Assembly (NCBI GenBank): GCA_945903265.1
Contig: CAMDNQ010000021.1
Span: 1 to 46,635 of the forward strand
DNA length: 46,635 bases
From: Candidatus Sulfopaludibacter sp. SbA3
Lineage (GTDB): Bacteria; Acidobacteriota; Vicinamibacteria; Vicinamibacterales; UBA2999
Reading direction: 5' to 3'
Under the pieces are notes generated by a model, which was given only the letters and a program-made list of their open reading frames with translations, was not told where the DNA came from and did not search any database. Both the position numbers and the translations under genes were made by a program. Shown piece after piece: positions 1 to 8,347 of this stretch. The stretch's first letter is position 1. Every line of letters begins with the position of its first letter.

Positions 1-762
1 GTGCTGATGGCGCTCGAAGAGAGCGTGCTGGGCTCGTCCAATCGCCGGGCCGAGGCGCTTCGCCACGTGATTCGGGGCGGGTCGGCCGAGACCTTCGATG
101 TCCTCCATCGGCAGTGGGTCACCGGGTCGCGCGGCGAGATCTACCACTACGAGTACTACGACGGGCGCGCACGCCGGCTCACGGGCGTGTCGATCTACGA
201 GTTCGGCGAGCGGATGCAGATCCTGTCGCGGCGCGTCTTTGCCGAGAGCGCGGTCTACGACGGCGTCGGATCGGGTGGCGCCGAGGTCTGGACCGCGAGC
301 CAGGGATGGACGCGGGAATTGACGCCTGAGGGCGAGACGCACGCGTTTACGCCGTTCGCCCAGGCCCCCGTGACGCTCGAGGCTCCCGCGTACTTCGGGA
401 CGCAGCAGCCCGACGAGCGATTCATGAGCTATTCGCAGCTTCGCGAATACATCGAGCGCCTGCGGGCGACAGGCTTCGATGTCAGCGCGCAGCTCGTCTC
501 GCTCGAGCGCAAGCTGTCATTCCCGTTCGTCACGCTGGTGATGACGCTCATCGCCGTGCCGTTCGCGGTGACGACCGGCCGCCGCGGCGCGATGTACGGC
601 ATCGGCATCGGCATCGTGCTGGCGCTCGTCTACTGGGTGACCATCAGCGTGTTCGCCGCCCTCGGAACAGGCGGCGTGATGACTCCGTTACTGGCGGCGT
701 GGGCGCCGAATCTCCTCTTTGGCGCCGGGGCCTGCTACCTGCTGCTGACCGTTCGTACCTGA
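1..762 (+). CDS. LptF/LptG (YjgP/YjgQ) family permease, C-terminal part
   Basis: This is the 3' part of a gene that begins upstream; the GTG at base 1 is only the first codon in view. LptF and LptG are the inner-membrane subunits of the LptBFGC transporter that moves lipopolysaccharide to the outer membrane. The visible 253 residues fit the second half of the family: a hydrophilic periplasmic beta-jellyroll-like region (about 1-165), then three hydrophobic helices near 172-192, 196-217 and 225-250. The segment 'SLERKLSFPFVTLVMTLIA' is typical of the helix that follows the periplasmic domain. LptF and LptG cannot be told apart here because the partner gene is outside the window. The stop TGA lies inside a small tandem duplication. 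Confidence 0.8.
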   Translation: MLMALEESVLGSSNRRAEALRHVIRGGSAETFDVLHRQWVTGSRGEIYHYEYYDGRARRLTGVSIYEFGERMQILSRRVFAESAVYDGVGSGGAEVWTASQGWTRELTPEGETHAFTPFAQAPVTLEAPAYFGTQQPDERFMSYSQLREYIERLRATGFDVSAQLVSLERKLSFPFVTLVMTLIAVPFAVTTGRRGAMYGIGIGIVLALVYWVTISVFAALGTGGVMTPLLAAWAPNLLFGAGACYLLLTVRT

Positions 763-776
763 CGTTCGTACCTGAC
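751..776. repeat. 13-bp perfect tandem duplication across the permease stop codon
   Basis: GTTCGTACCTGAC occurs at 751-763 and again at 764-776. The first copy contains the stop TGA of the permease gene. The second sits between that stop and the ribosome-binding site of the next gene (AGGAG, 777-781). It looks like a slipped-strand duplication with no effect on the protein, because the first stop is kept. Confidence 0.85.
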
Positions 777-786
777 AGGAGACCTC

Positions 787-1971
787 ATGCATCGTCTGTT
801 CGTTGCCTTGCTTGCCGCCGTTGCCGTCGCGTCAGGAGCGACTGTCCTCGATGCCCAGACGGTCTACTTCCCTGCCCCGGGCCAGTGGGAACGGCGGATG
901 CCGGCGCAGGCCGGCTTCGACGCCGCCGCGCTGGCCGACGCGATCCAGTTCGCGTCGGCGAACGAAAACCCGATGCCGCGGGATCTCCTGCTCTATCAGG
1001 CGATCACACGCGGGCCGGCCGAACCGTTCGACACGCCGATCGGGCCCTCGTCTGTACGCGGGCCCGTGAGCGGCGTCATCATCCGCAATGGATACCTCGT
1101 GGCTGAATGGGGTGAGCCCGCACGCGTGGACATGACGTTCAGCGTGACGAAAACGTTTCTCACGACTGTCGTCGGCCTCGCGGTGCAGAAGGGGCTGATC
1201 AAGGACGTCAACGATCGCGCGCGGAGTTACATGCCGCCCGACGTCGATCTGTTCGAAGCGCCGAAGAACCAGCCGATCACCTGGGATCACCTGCTTCGCC
1301 AGACGAGCGACTGGCAGGGCACGCTCTGGGGCAAGCCCGATTGGGCCGACCGGCCGGTCGGACAGCCCGCGGAATGGCCGAACCGTCCGGTGTATGCGCC
1401 CGGCACGCACTACAAGTACAACGACGTTCGCGTGAACGTCATGGCGCTCGCCGCGCTCCATGTGCTGCGACGCCCGCTGCCCGAGGTGCTGCGTGAAGAG
1501 CTCATGGAGCCGATCGGCGCTTCGTCCACGTGGCGCTGGCACGGCTACGAGAACTCGTACGTCGAACTGGACGGCCGCCGTGTGCAGTCGGTAGCCGGCG
1601 GCGGCCACTGGGGCGGCGGGATGTTCATCAACGCGTACGACATGGCCCGCTTCGGCTATCTGTTCCTGCGCAACGGCAAGTGGAAAGATCGCCAGCTCGT
1701 GTCCGAGCAGTGGATGGCGCAGGCGCGGACGCCGGGAAGCGACAACGCCGTATACGGCTATGCGAACTGGTATCTGAATCCGGGTCGCAAACGGGTGCCT
1801 GCCGCGCCCGACTCGGCGGTGACGTTCAACGGTGACGGGCCGAACATCGTCTACATCGACTGGCAGAACGATGTGGTGATGGTCGTGCGCTGGATCCGCC
1901 CGAACGCGTTCAACGAATTCGTCGGCAAGATGCTGGGCGCTCTTCGTCCGCAGGCGACCGCCGCGCGCTAG
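787..1971 (+). CDS. Exported serine hydrolase, beta-lactamase/PBP (S12) family
   Basis: A 394-residue protein starting at ATG 787, with AGGAG 5 nt upstream. The first about 23 residues are a Sec signal peptide ending near LDAQ, so the enzyme is probably periplasmic or secreted. The catalytic S-x-x-K is visible as S119-V-T-K122 in 'MTFSVTKTF'. The second-motif region is 'YKYND' (about 209-213), a Y-N-D variant used by many S12 esterase-like members instead of Y-x-N. Near the C-terminus 'FNGDGPN' takes the place of the third K/H-x-G motif. Members of this family are D-aminopeptidases, carboxypeptidases, esterases or true beta-lactamases, and the sequence does not decide the substrate. Its stop TAG directly abuts the stop of the convergent PHP gene. 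Confidence 0.75.
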   Translation: MHRLFVALLAAVAVASGATVLDAQTVYFPAPGQWERRMPAQAGFDAAALADAIQFASANENPMPRDLLLYQAITRGPAEPFDTPIGPSSVRGPVSGVIIRNGYLVAEWGEPARVDMTFSVTKTFLTTVVGLAVQKGLIKDVNDRARSYMPPDVDLFEAPKNQPITWDHLLRQTSDWQGTLWGKPDWADRPVGQPAEWPNRPVYAPGTHYKYNDVRVNVMALAALHVLRRPLPEVLREELMEPIGASSTWRWHGYENSYVELDGRRVQSVAGGGHWGGGMFINAYDMARFGYLFLRNGKWKDRQLVSEQWMAQARTPGSDNAVYGYANWYLNPGRKRVPAAPDSAVTFNGDGPNIVYIDWQNDVVMVVRWIRPNAFNEFVGKMLGALRPQATAAR

Positions 1972-3663
1972 CTAGCGGGCGTACCTGACGTCATCGATCC
2001 AGATACGACCGCTGCCGCCAAGCGGCGTGTTCAGCGTGTCGACCACGAACAGGATCGAATCGACGGCGTCGAGCGGCGGACGCTCGGTTCGCGTGGGTCC
2101 CACCGCGCGAGTGTCGTCGACGTACACGGTGATCTGGCGCGGCATGTCGTCGAGGTACACCGACCGCTGCCAGCGCTCTCCCTGCTGCCCTCCCGGTACC
2201 CGCAGCTGGACCGACATCCGCATCGGCCGGTCGGCGTTGGCCGTAAACGTCACCCTGTCGAATTGCGGGAGCGTCGGCCCGGTCGACATCACGAATCCGA
2301 CATAGGCGCTCTCCGCGGTACTTCCGCCGAGCGCGTAGCGCAGAGCCAGGTTGGTCCCGTTGGTTGTCTTGCCGATATCGATTGCCGCCCGGGACGCCGG
2401 GCTCGTCTCAATCGTCCAGCGGTCGGCGGCGCCATTCGAATACTGGCTTTCGGACGCCGACACGGGCCGCGGCGACGGCGGCGTGCGAGGGTTCACGTCC
2501 CTCCCGACGTAAATCGGATTCGACAGCATCCACGGGACCGGCGGCTGTCCGGGAGCGCCCGGGACGGAGACCTCCACGCGGTAGACGCCGGCTGAGGCCT
2601 CCGGTGCGTAGTCGAGCCGTGGTTCGATGCTGCCGGCGATCTCCTGTCCATCCTTGAGGAGCGCAATGCGCGCCTGTGATGCCGATGCGAGCTCCACCGC
2701 GATTGCGACGGGTCCGTCGTTCGGCAGGACATCGCCAGCGGCGGCCGTCACGCCGCTACTCATCGCTCTGAAGTCCAGCGTTCCGGCCGGGCCTATCGCG
2801 TCGATTCTCGAATACAGATGACCCGCCCGGATGGCCCCGATCACGACTGCGGCGTCCGCTTCGGCGTCGCCGGTCAGCGCCACGTCCGGCAGCACGTTCG
2901 AGAATGCCCGGAAGAGACGCTCGTACGCCGGGAGATGCAGCGATGCGCCGTTGTCATACGGCTCGCCCAGGCCGCGGAACCCGAGTCGGGCATGCGCATC
3001 CGCGGCGGCGACCGCCACGACATTTCGTCGACGGAGCGCTTCGTCCCACCGCTGCAGCACGCCAGCCGGCCGGTCCAGGACCCCTGCCACGCTCTCGGTC
3101 GGCCGCGCGGGATACATGAGCAGCGCGCGCACGAGCGTCAATGGCGACTCATCGCGCCACTCACTATCGGCATTCAGCCACTCGATGCCGTCAACCGGCG
3201 CGTCCCAATCCATCCACTGGAGGTCCGGCTTCACGGAGCCGGGATGCGCGGCGATCGCAATGCCGCCCAGGCGGGCGATGTCCTCGAGCACGTCCCGCGC
3301 CTCGCCGCCCAGCAGGTATTGGGTCTTCGGCAAGCCGATCGCGACGATGTGGCCGCCGTGGGTGCTGATTTCGACGGCATCGATGCAGAGCACGCCCGAT
3401 CGATACTGCGGCTGCAGGGGCTCGCGAGTGCCGTCACCGTGGTCAGTCAGGACGACGAAATCAAGGCCGGCTCTCGCGGCGGCGGCCGCCACGTCGTCAA
3501 CAGAGCCCGTGCCGTCCGAGCGGGTCGTGTGTACGTGGATCGCACCACGAACGGTCGCGGCTTCGTCCGCGGGGGATGCCACGGCCGCCCGCGGCGGCAG
3601 CAGCAGGTACCAGACCCCCGCCACCGCGACCGCACAGACAATCAACAGCGCGCGGACTATCAC
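1972..3663 (-). CDS. Membrane-anchored PHP-domain phosphoesterase-like protein (CehA/McbA type) with C-terminal beta domain
   Basis: A 563-residue protein read from GTG 3663. Residues 5-28 are a hydrophobic anchor or signal sequence. The PHP metal-binding motifs are clear: H43-x-H45 in 'IHVHTTRSDG', D50, then D74-H75 in 'VLTDHGDGT'. PHP domains hydrolyse phosphoesters or, in CehA-type proteins, carbamate and ester bonds using a multinuclear metal site. After the PHP region (to about 285) come a beta-rich segment and, from about residue 410, a domain resembling a carbohydrate-binding/CIA30-like fold ('GSGRIWIDDVRYAR' at the end). The start abuts the XerD stop with no gap (TAG then GTG), so translation is probably coupled. 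No strong ribosome-binding site is visible. The substrate is unknown. Confidence 0.7.
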   Translation of the reverse strand: MIVRALLIVCAVAVAGVWYLLLPPRAAVASPADEAATVRGAIHVHTTRSDGTGSVDDVAAAAARAGLDFVVLTDHGDGTREPLQPQYRSGVLCIDAVEISTHGGHIVAIGLPKTQYLLGGEARDVLEDIARLGGIAIAAHPGSVKPDLQWMDWDAPVDGIEWLNADSEWRDESPLTLVRALLMYPARPTESVAGVLDRPAGVLQRWDEALRRRNVVAVAAADAHARLGFRGLGEPYDNGASLHLPAYERLFRAFSNVLPDVALTGDAEADAAVVIGAIRAGHLYSRIDAIGPAGTLDFRAMSSGVTAAAGDVLPNDGPVAIAVELASASQARIALLKDGQEIAGSIEPRLDYAPEASAGVYRVEVSVPGAPGQPPVPWMLSNPIYVGRDVNPRTPPSPRPVSASESQYSNGAADRWTIETSPASRAAIDIGKTTNGTNLALRYALGGSTAESAYVGFVMSTGPTLPQFDRVTFTANADRPMRMSVQLRVPGGQQGERWQRSVYLDDMPRQITVYVDDTRAVGPTRTERPPLDAVDSILFVVDTLNTPLGGSGRIWIDDVRYAR

Positions 3664-4563
3664 CTAGGCTCGCGGATGGAACTTGTCGTAGACGGTACGC
3701 ATCCGCTGTTCGAGGACGTGTGTGTAGATCTGCGTCGTCGACAGGTCGGCGTGGCCGAGCATCATCTGGATGGCGCGGAGATCGGCGCCTCGATCCAGGA
3801 GATGGGTGGCAAATGAATGGCGCAGCATGTGGGGGCTGATCGAGGCCTTCAAACCGGCCGTGCGCGCGTAGCCCTTGAGGATTTTCCAGAATCCGACGCG
3901 CGTCAGGCCGGGTCCGCCGCCGCGGGCGTTCACGAAGAGCCGCGGGCTGTTCCGCTTGCCCATCAACGTCGCGCGCGCGTCGCGGATATAGCGCCCGACC
4001 CACGAGGCGGCCTCGTCGCCGATGGGGATGATGCGCTGCTTGTCGCCCTTCCCCGTGCACGTCAGATAGGACGCGTCGAGGTTCACGTCGGCGGGCCGCA
4101 GCCCGATCAACTCGGAGACCCTCATACCCGTCGCGTAGAGCAATTCAATCAGCGCGCGGTCCCGCAGCCCGCGAGCCGTCGACACGTCGGGCTGTGCGAG
4201 GAGCAGGTCGACATCCTCGACCGAGAGGTACCGCGGCAGCGATTTCCAGGCCCGCGGCGGACGCAAATCGTCGGCGGGACTCGCCTTCGCGCGCCCGTCC
4301 ACGACGAGGAACCGGTAGAAGCCCCGGTAGCAGGCCACCGCCCTCGCCACCGAGCGCGGCGACCGCCCGTCGGACATGAGGCTCCTGACAAAGGCTTCCA
4401 GGTCCTGCCGGCTGAGTGCCTCGACGCGCACACCGGTGCCGGCGGCGAATGCCGCCAGCATGGTCAGATCGCGGCCATAGCTGTCCACCGAGTTGGCGGC
4501 CAGCCGCCGCTCGACGGTCAGATGGGTCAGGTAGGCGTTCACCGGGGTTATCGCTCGAGCCAC
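3664..4563 (-). CDS. xerD: Tyrosine recombinase XerD
   Basis: Site-specific recombinase of the phage-integrase family that, with XerC, resolves chromosome dimers at dif during division. I chose GTG 4563, giving 299 residues, close to the usual XerD length of about 298. A longer frame to TTG 4620 would run into the divergent murQ gene and adds an unlike N-terminus. The N-terminal SAM-like core-binding domain covers about 1-100. The catalytic set is complete: R148 ('ATGMRVSEL'), K172 ('TGKGDKQR'), H245 and R248 ('SPHMLRHS'), H271 ('GHADLSTTQIY') and Y280. It is followed without spacing by the PHP-domain gene. XerC cannot be fully excluded, but the 'RGADLRAIQMMLGHADLSTT' region is XerD-like. Confidence 0.88.
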   Translation of the reverse strand: MARAITPVNAYLTHLTVERRLAANSVDSYGRDLTMLAAFAAGTGVRVEALSRQDLEAFVRSLMSDGRSPRSVARAVACYRGFYRFLVVDGRAKASPADDLRPPRAWKSLPRYLSVEDVDLLLAQPDVSTARGLRDRALIELLYATGMRVSELIGLRPADVNLDASYLTCTGKGDKQRIIPIGDEAASWVGRYIRDARATLMGKRNSPRLFVNARGGGPGLTRVGFWKILKGYARTAGLKASISPHMLRHSFATHLLDRGADLRAIQMMLGHADLSTTQIYTHVLEQRMRTVYDKFHPRA

Positions 4564-4584
4564 GCGTCTTTGGGGCTGAATCGG

Positions 4585-4590
4585 TAGAAT
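4585..4590 (+). promoter_or_regulatory. Candidate -10 element for murQ
   Basis: TAGAAT (5 of 6 to TATAAT) lies 14 nt before the murQ ATG at 4605, in the 41-bp gap between divergent xerD and murQ. No convincing -35 hexamer is found 16-18 bp upstream. A transcript from here would have a leader of about 8 nt and no Shine-Dalgarno sequence. Confidence 0.35.
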
Positions 4591-4604
4591 TGTACGAGAA
4601 CCTG

Positions 4605-5573
4605 ATGGTGACACGTTCAAAATGGCAGTCCCTTCCGACCGAAGCGATTAATTCGTCCAGCCTCGGCATCGACAAGCTCTCCCCCGGCGACATCGTGGAC
4701 CTGATGGTCAGCGAAGACAAGAAGATGATCGCCGCCGTCCAGCGCGAGCGCGAGCGCATCGCGGTGGGCATCGAGATGATTGCATCCGCGCTGCGCAAGG
4801 GCGGCCGGATCGTCTTTGTCGGTGCAGGCACCAGCGGCCGGCTCGGGGTCCTCGAGTCCGCCGAGATGCCGCCGACCTTCAGCACCGATCCGACGCTCGT
4901 CCAGGCCATCATGGCCGGTGGGCAGGGCGCGACGTTTGCGGCCAAGGAAGGCGTCGAGGACAACTACGAAGAGGGCGCCCGTGCGATTACCCGTTTTGGT
5001 CCGACCAAGAAGGACATCGTCGTCGGCGTGTCGGCGAGCGGCATGACGCAGTTCGTCCGCGGCGCGCTCACGCGCGCGCGGCGCGCCGGATCGCGCATCA
5101 TTTTCGTCACCTGCGACCCGGGCTCGGAGCTTCAGACGTTTGTCGACCTGACCGTCTCCCCGGCGGTGGGCGCCGAAGTCATCGCCGGGTCGACCCGGCT
5201 GAAGGCCGGGACCGCCACGAAACTCGTGCTCAACATGCTGACGACCGGCGCGATGGTGCTGATGGGCAAGACATACGGCAATCTGATGGTCGACGTGCAT
5301 GTCGGATCAGAAAAGCTGAAGGATCGGGCGCGCCGCATCGTCAATATCGTGACCGGCCTCGACTACGACGAGGCGGACACGATCCTCAAGAAGGCCAAGT
5401 GGAACGTCAAGGCGGCGATTGTGATGCAGAAGACGGGCGATGCGTATCCGAAGGCGCTCGTTCGCCTGCGGAAGGCGCACGACTCGATGCGTGAAGCGAT
5501 CGGCGAGGATATCGAGCCGCGGCTCCGAGGCATGCTGCAGGGGCACGCCGAAGCCGCGACCAAATTGTCATAG
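4605..5573 (+). CDS. murQ: N-acetylmuramic acid 6-phosphate etherase MurQ
   Basis: Cleaves the D-lactyl ether of MurNAc-6-phosphate to give GlcNAc-6-phosphate and D-lactate in cytoplasmic peptidoglycan recycling. With start ATG 4605 it is 322 residues; a longer upstream frame would overlap xerD. The SIS sugar-binding domain is clear: 'FVGAGTSGRLGVLESAE' (about 71-87) and 'GVSASGMTQFVRGAL' (about 141-155). E87 in 'ESAEMPPTF' and E115 in 'AAKEGVED' match the conserved acidic pair of MurQ/GckR proteins. A C-terminal UBA-like helical region ('LDYDEADTILKKAKWNVKAA') is typical of MurQ. It converges on nagB, their stops overlapping by 6 bp. A BadF-type kinase two genes away could supply the phosphorylated substrate. 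Confidence 0.93.
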   Translation: MVTRSKWQSLPTEAINSSSLGIDKLSPGDIVDLMVSEDKKMIAAVQRERERIAVGIEMIASALRKGGRIVFVGAGTSGRLGVLESAEMPPTFSTDPTLVQAIMAGGQGATFAAKEGVEDNYEEGARAITRFGPTKKDIVVGVSASGMTQFVRGALTRARRAGSRIIFVTCDPGSELQTFVDLTVSPAVGAEVIAGSTRLKAGTATKLVLNMLTTGAMVLMGKTYGNLMVDVHVGSEKLKDRARRIVNIVTGLDYDEADTILKKAKWNVKAAIVMQKTGDAYPKALVRLRKAHDSMREAIGEDIEPRLRGMLQGHAEAATKLS

Positions 5574-6296
5574 CCGGCTCGCGGCCGGGCGATCCAGATA
5601 CAGCTCGACGTGGCGGTGCAGCTGGAGAAACGACGCCGGCAGCTGCGTCGTCAGCGGCCCCTGCACCGCACTTCCGACGCACTGCGCCTTCCGCTCCCCT
5701 GTCGCGATCAGCACGATGGTGCCCGCGCCCAGAATCGTTCCCATCCCCATTGAGAGCGCCTCGGCCGGCACGTTCGCGATGTCGCCGCCGAACAGCGCCG
5801 CGTTGTCGCGCCGCGTGGACGCCGCCAGGTGCACGCGATGGGTACGGGTCACCAGCTCCGTGCCGGGTTCGTTGAATCCAATGTGGCCGTTGCTGCCGAT
5901 GCCCAGGAGCTGAAGGCCGATTCCCCCGGCGGCGTCGACTGCGGTTTCGTATCGCACGCACTCGGCGTCGAGATCGGGCGCGGCGCCATCGAGAAAATGA
6001 ATGCGGCCCGGCGCGAGATTGACCTCCGAGAAGAGATGGCGATCCATGAACGTCCGGAAGCTGCCGGGATGCCCGGGCGTGATCCCGGCAAACTCGTCGA
6101 GGTTGAACGTCGTAACGCGGGCGAAGTTCACATGGCCGGCGTGGTGCAGGCGCCGGAGCGCCCTGTACGTCGCGATCGGCGTTCGACCCGTCGGCAGCCC
6201 CAGCACCACGTCCGGCCTCGCGGCGACGGCATCGACAATACGGCCGGCGACAGCGGCAGCCACTTCGTCTGCGGTGTCGAACACCAGGATATCCAT
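5568..6296 (-). CDS. nagB: Glucosamine-6-phosphate deaminase NagB
   Basis: Converts glucosamine-6-phosphate to fructose-6-phosphate and ammonia, the last step of amino-sugar catabolism. It has 242 residues, the short form seen in Firmicutes, without the longer C-terminal tail of the allosteric E. coli enzyme (about 266). Visible motifs are 'LPTGRTP' (about 34-40, phosphate binding), 'NLDEF' with D67 as likely general base, and 'GIGSNGHIGFNEPG' with H138 and E143. Its ATG follows the kinase stop after a single base (TGA-c-ATG), so the two are translationally coupled. No nagA deacetylase lies in the window, although one is needed between MurQ and NagB. Confidence 0.93.
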   Translation of the reverse strand: MDILVFDTADEVAAAVAGRIVDAVAARPDVVLGLPTGRTPIATYRALRRLHHAGHVNFARVTTFNLDEFAGITPGHPGSFRTFMDRHLFSEVNLAPGRIHFLDGAAPDLDAECVRYETAVDAAGGIGLQLLGIGSNGHIGFNEPGTELVTRTHRVHLAASTRRDNAALFGGDIANVPAEALSMGMGTILGAGTIVLIATGERKAQCVGSAVQGPLTTQLPASFLQLHRHVELYLDRPAASRL

Positions 6297-6297
6297 G

Positions 6298-7233
6298 TCA
6301 GATATAGGCCGGAACGGTCACAGGACCGCGTGCGGCTGCCAGTGCGAGACGGACGGCGCCGATCGCCGGCTCCACCTCGAGCAGCCGCGCCGACGCCCTG
6401 GGCGCCACCTCGGACAGCCGCTGACTGACGTCGGTCGCGAGCGACGGGATGCCACGAAAGATCCCGCCCGCGAGGATGACAGGGAACGCGTCCCCTCGCA
6501 TCCCAAGACGGGTAATCACCGAGGCCGCCGCAGCGGCGAGCTCGGTTCCTGCGCGGCTCAGAATGTGACCGGCCACGGCGTCGCCCGCTTCGGCTGCCCC
6601 CTGGACGAGCGCCGCCAGGCCGGCGATGGCGTGGCGATGGAGATCCCGGTAGTAGATCTCGTGAATCAGCTCGGTGGGACTGGTCAGTCCCATCTGCGTC
6701 AGCACGAGTTCAGTGAGGCGCGTGGATGGCCCACGGCCGTCAAACTGCCGGACGACGGCCGAGAGCGCCGCGCGTCCGATCCAGAAGCCGCCGCCCTCAT
6801 CGCCGAGGAGGTATCCCCACCCGCCGGCACGCGCCGCCTGCTCCGCGCCGTTCCGTCCGTACGCGATCGATCCGGTGCCTGCCACGAGCACGACGCCAGG
6901 GCCTTCGCCCGCACCCGCTTCGAGCGCGACAAGCGCGTCGTTCACGACGAGCGTTCGTGTGTTCGATCCGATCCGGCGCATGATGCTGTGCACGGTCGCC
7001 GCATCCGACGGCCGGTCGACGCCGGCAATGCCGAGGCAGATCGCCGCCGGCCGGACATCGCAGTTCGCGAGTACCGCGTCCATGACGCCGTGCAGCACCT
7101 TCTCGACTTCGAGCTCGCCCACCGACTGCAGGTTGGCGCCGCCTCCGCGCGCGTCCGCGAGGACCGTGCCCTTCTCGTCGGCCAGCAGGCAGACGGTCTT
7201 TGTCCCACCTGCGTCGATGCCTAGAACATGCAT
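6298..7233 (-). CDS. BadF/BadG/BcrA/BcrD-type amino-sugar kinase (GlcNAc or MurNAc/GlcNAc kinase)
   Basis: A 311-residue ASKHA-fold sugar kinase. The phosphate-1 loop is 'GIDAGGTKT' (about 5-13), the acidic catalytic region is 'VVNDALVALEAG', and the adenosine/phosphate-2 region is 'LVAGTGSIAYGRNG'. 'GWGYLLGDEGGGFWIG' is a hallmark of eukaryotic-NAGK-like and bacterial MurK-like kinases. In Clostridium acetobutylicum a BadF-type kinase (MurK) beside murQ phosphorylates both MurNAc and GlcNAc. The same neighbourhood here suggests this enzyme feeds MurQ and, after deacetylation, NagB. That substrate assignment is inferred from context. It is the first gene of a two-gene operon with nagB. TAGGG lies 3 nt before the ATG, and a TAGCAT -10-like hexamer lies 9 nt before it. 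Confidence 0.82.
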   Translation of the reverse strand: MHVLGIDAGGTKTVCLLADEKGTVLADARGGGANLQSVGELEVEKVLHGVMDAVLANCDVRPAAICLGIAGVDRPSDAATVHSIMRRIGSNTRTLVVNDALVALEAGAGEGPGVVLVAGTGSIAYGRNGAEQAARAGGWGYLLGDEGGGFWIGRAALSAVVRQFDGRGPSTRLTELVLTQMGLTSPTELIHEIYYRDLHRHAIAGLAALVQGAAEAGDAVAGHILSRAGTELAAAAASVITRLGMRGDAFPVILAGGIFRGIPSLATDVSQRLSEVAPRASARLLEVEPAIGAVRLALAAARGPVTVPAYI

Positions 7234-7276
7234 GCCCTACTTATGCTACTAAGGAGCGCGAGGTTCAGAGGTTCAG

Positions 7277-8347
7277 TTGGTGCAAATGGTTCAGGGCGGC
7301 GAGTTCGGGAGGTTCGGGGCTGCGCACCGTGTAATCGCCGCGGCGGTTGAGGCGCGAGCCTTCCCCGCCGCCACCGTCGAGGTCGGCGATGCGACGCAGG
7401 TGTTGTGGAGCGAGGCGTTGGGCCGGCTCACGTTCGACGCCGACGCTCCGGCCACGCGCCCGGACACCGTCTTCGATCTGGCGTCGTTGACGAAAGTGCT
7501 GTCGACGACCTCGATCGTGATGCAGGAAGTCGAGCGTGGCGCGATCGGCCTCGACGAGCCGGTCTCGCAATACATCCCGGCGTGGACCGGCGCCGACCGC
7601 GCCTGCGTCACAGTGCGTGATCTCCTGGCGCACAGCAGCGGGCTGCCCGCGCATCGCCACTTTTACGACACGATGAGCGGCCGTGCGGCAATCGAGCGCG
7701 CGGTCTGTGCGACGCCGCTCGAATACGAGCCAGGAACCCGCTCGATCTACAGCGACCTGGGATTCATGCTGCTGGGGTTTCTGCTGGAAGACCGCGTGCC
7801 GCTCCCGCAGCGATTCACCGCCCTGCGGTCCCAGGTAGGCGTCGTGGAGGACCTGCAGTTTCATCCACCCACGCACTGGCGCAGACGCATCGCTCCGACG
7901 GAGCAACCGTTTCGGAGGCAAGTCGTGATCGGCGCGGTCGGCGACGAGAACGCGGAGGCTCTTGGCGGCGCCGCCGGTCACGCGGGTCTCTTCGGCACGG
8001 CCGCAGCCGTTGGGCAGTATGCCCGGCACACCCTGCAGGTCCTCACCGGAAAGGTCGGCGCGTTTCAGCGTGAGACGCTGGAGATGTTCATCACGAAGCG
8101 CAGCGACGTACCAGGGAGTTCGCGGGCGCTCGGATGGGACACGATGCTACCGACGTCGTCGTGCGGCAGCCTGATGTCTCCCCGCTCGTTCGGCCACACA
8201 GGATTTACCGGGACATCGGTCTGGATCGATCCCGATCGTGGCCTCTACATCGTGCTGCTGACGAACCGTGTGCACCCGTCGAGCGCGAACGATGCCATCC
8301 GGCAGGTGCGCCCTGCCTTCCACGACGCGGTGATGAACGAGATCTAG
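7277..8347 (+). CDS. Serine hydrolase, beta-lactamase (S12) family, AmiE/YfeW-like
   Basis: A 356-residue protein if started at TTG 7277; GTG 7280 (AGAGG 8 nt upstream) and ATG 7286 are equally possible. The start region contains three near-tandem copies of GGTTCAG (7262-7294). S-x-x-K is S70-L-T-K73, the second motif is 'IYSDLGF', and the third is 'GHTGFTG'. The block 'VGDENAEALGGAAGHAGLF' resembles the Bacillus AmiE (YbbE) and E. coli YfeW/PBP4B branch. Bacillus amiE is part of the murQ/nagZ cell-wall recycling cluster, so a muropeptide-trimming role is plausible here. There is no signal peptide, so it may be cytoplasmic or need another export route. It ends in CTAG shared with the convergent pseudopilin stop. 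Confidence 0.72.
   Translation: MVQMVQGGEFGRFGAAHRVIAAAVEARAFPAATVEVGDATQVLWSEALGRLTFDADAPATRPDTVFDLASLTKVLSTTSIVMQEVERGAIGLDEPVSQYIPAWTGADRACVTVRDLLAHSSGLPAHRHFYDTMSGRAAIERAVCATPLEYEPGTRSIYSDLGFMLLGFLLEDRVPLPQRFTALRSQVGVVEDLQFHPPTHWRRRIAPTEQPFRRQVVIGAVGDENAEALGGAAGHAGLFGTAAAVGQYARHTLQVLTGKVGAFQRETLEMFITKRSDVPGSSRALGWDTMLPTSSCGSLMSPRSFGHTGFTGTSVWIDPDRGLYIVLLTNRVHPSSANDAIRQVRPAFHDAVMNEI

Noticed and set aside
2818-3816. Plus-strand frame opposite the PHP and xerD genes
   Set aside because: Both minus-strand genes have complete catalytic motifs; this frame has none.
4416-4604. Longer N-terminus for MurQ
   Set aside because: These codons are antisense to xerD, Arg/Pro-rich and absent from the family; ATG 4605 gives the normal length.
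7262-7294. GGTTCAG triplicate as a regulator-binding array
   Set aside because: The spacing is irregular (8 and 18 bp) and it overlaps the uncertain start of the hydrolase gene; more likely slippage around a weak start.
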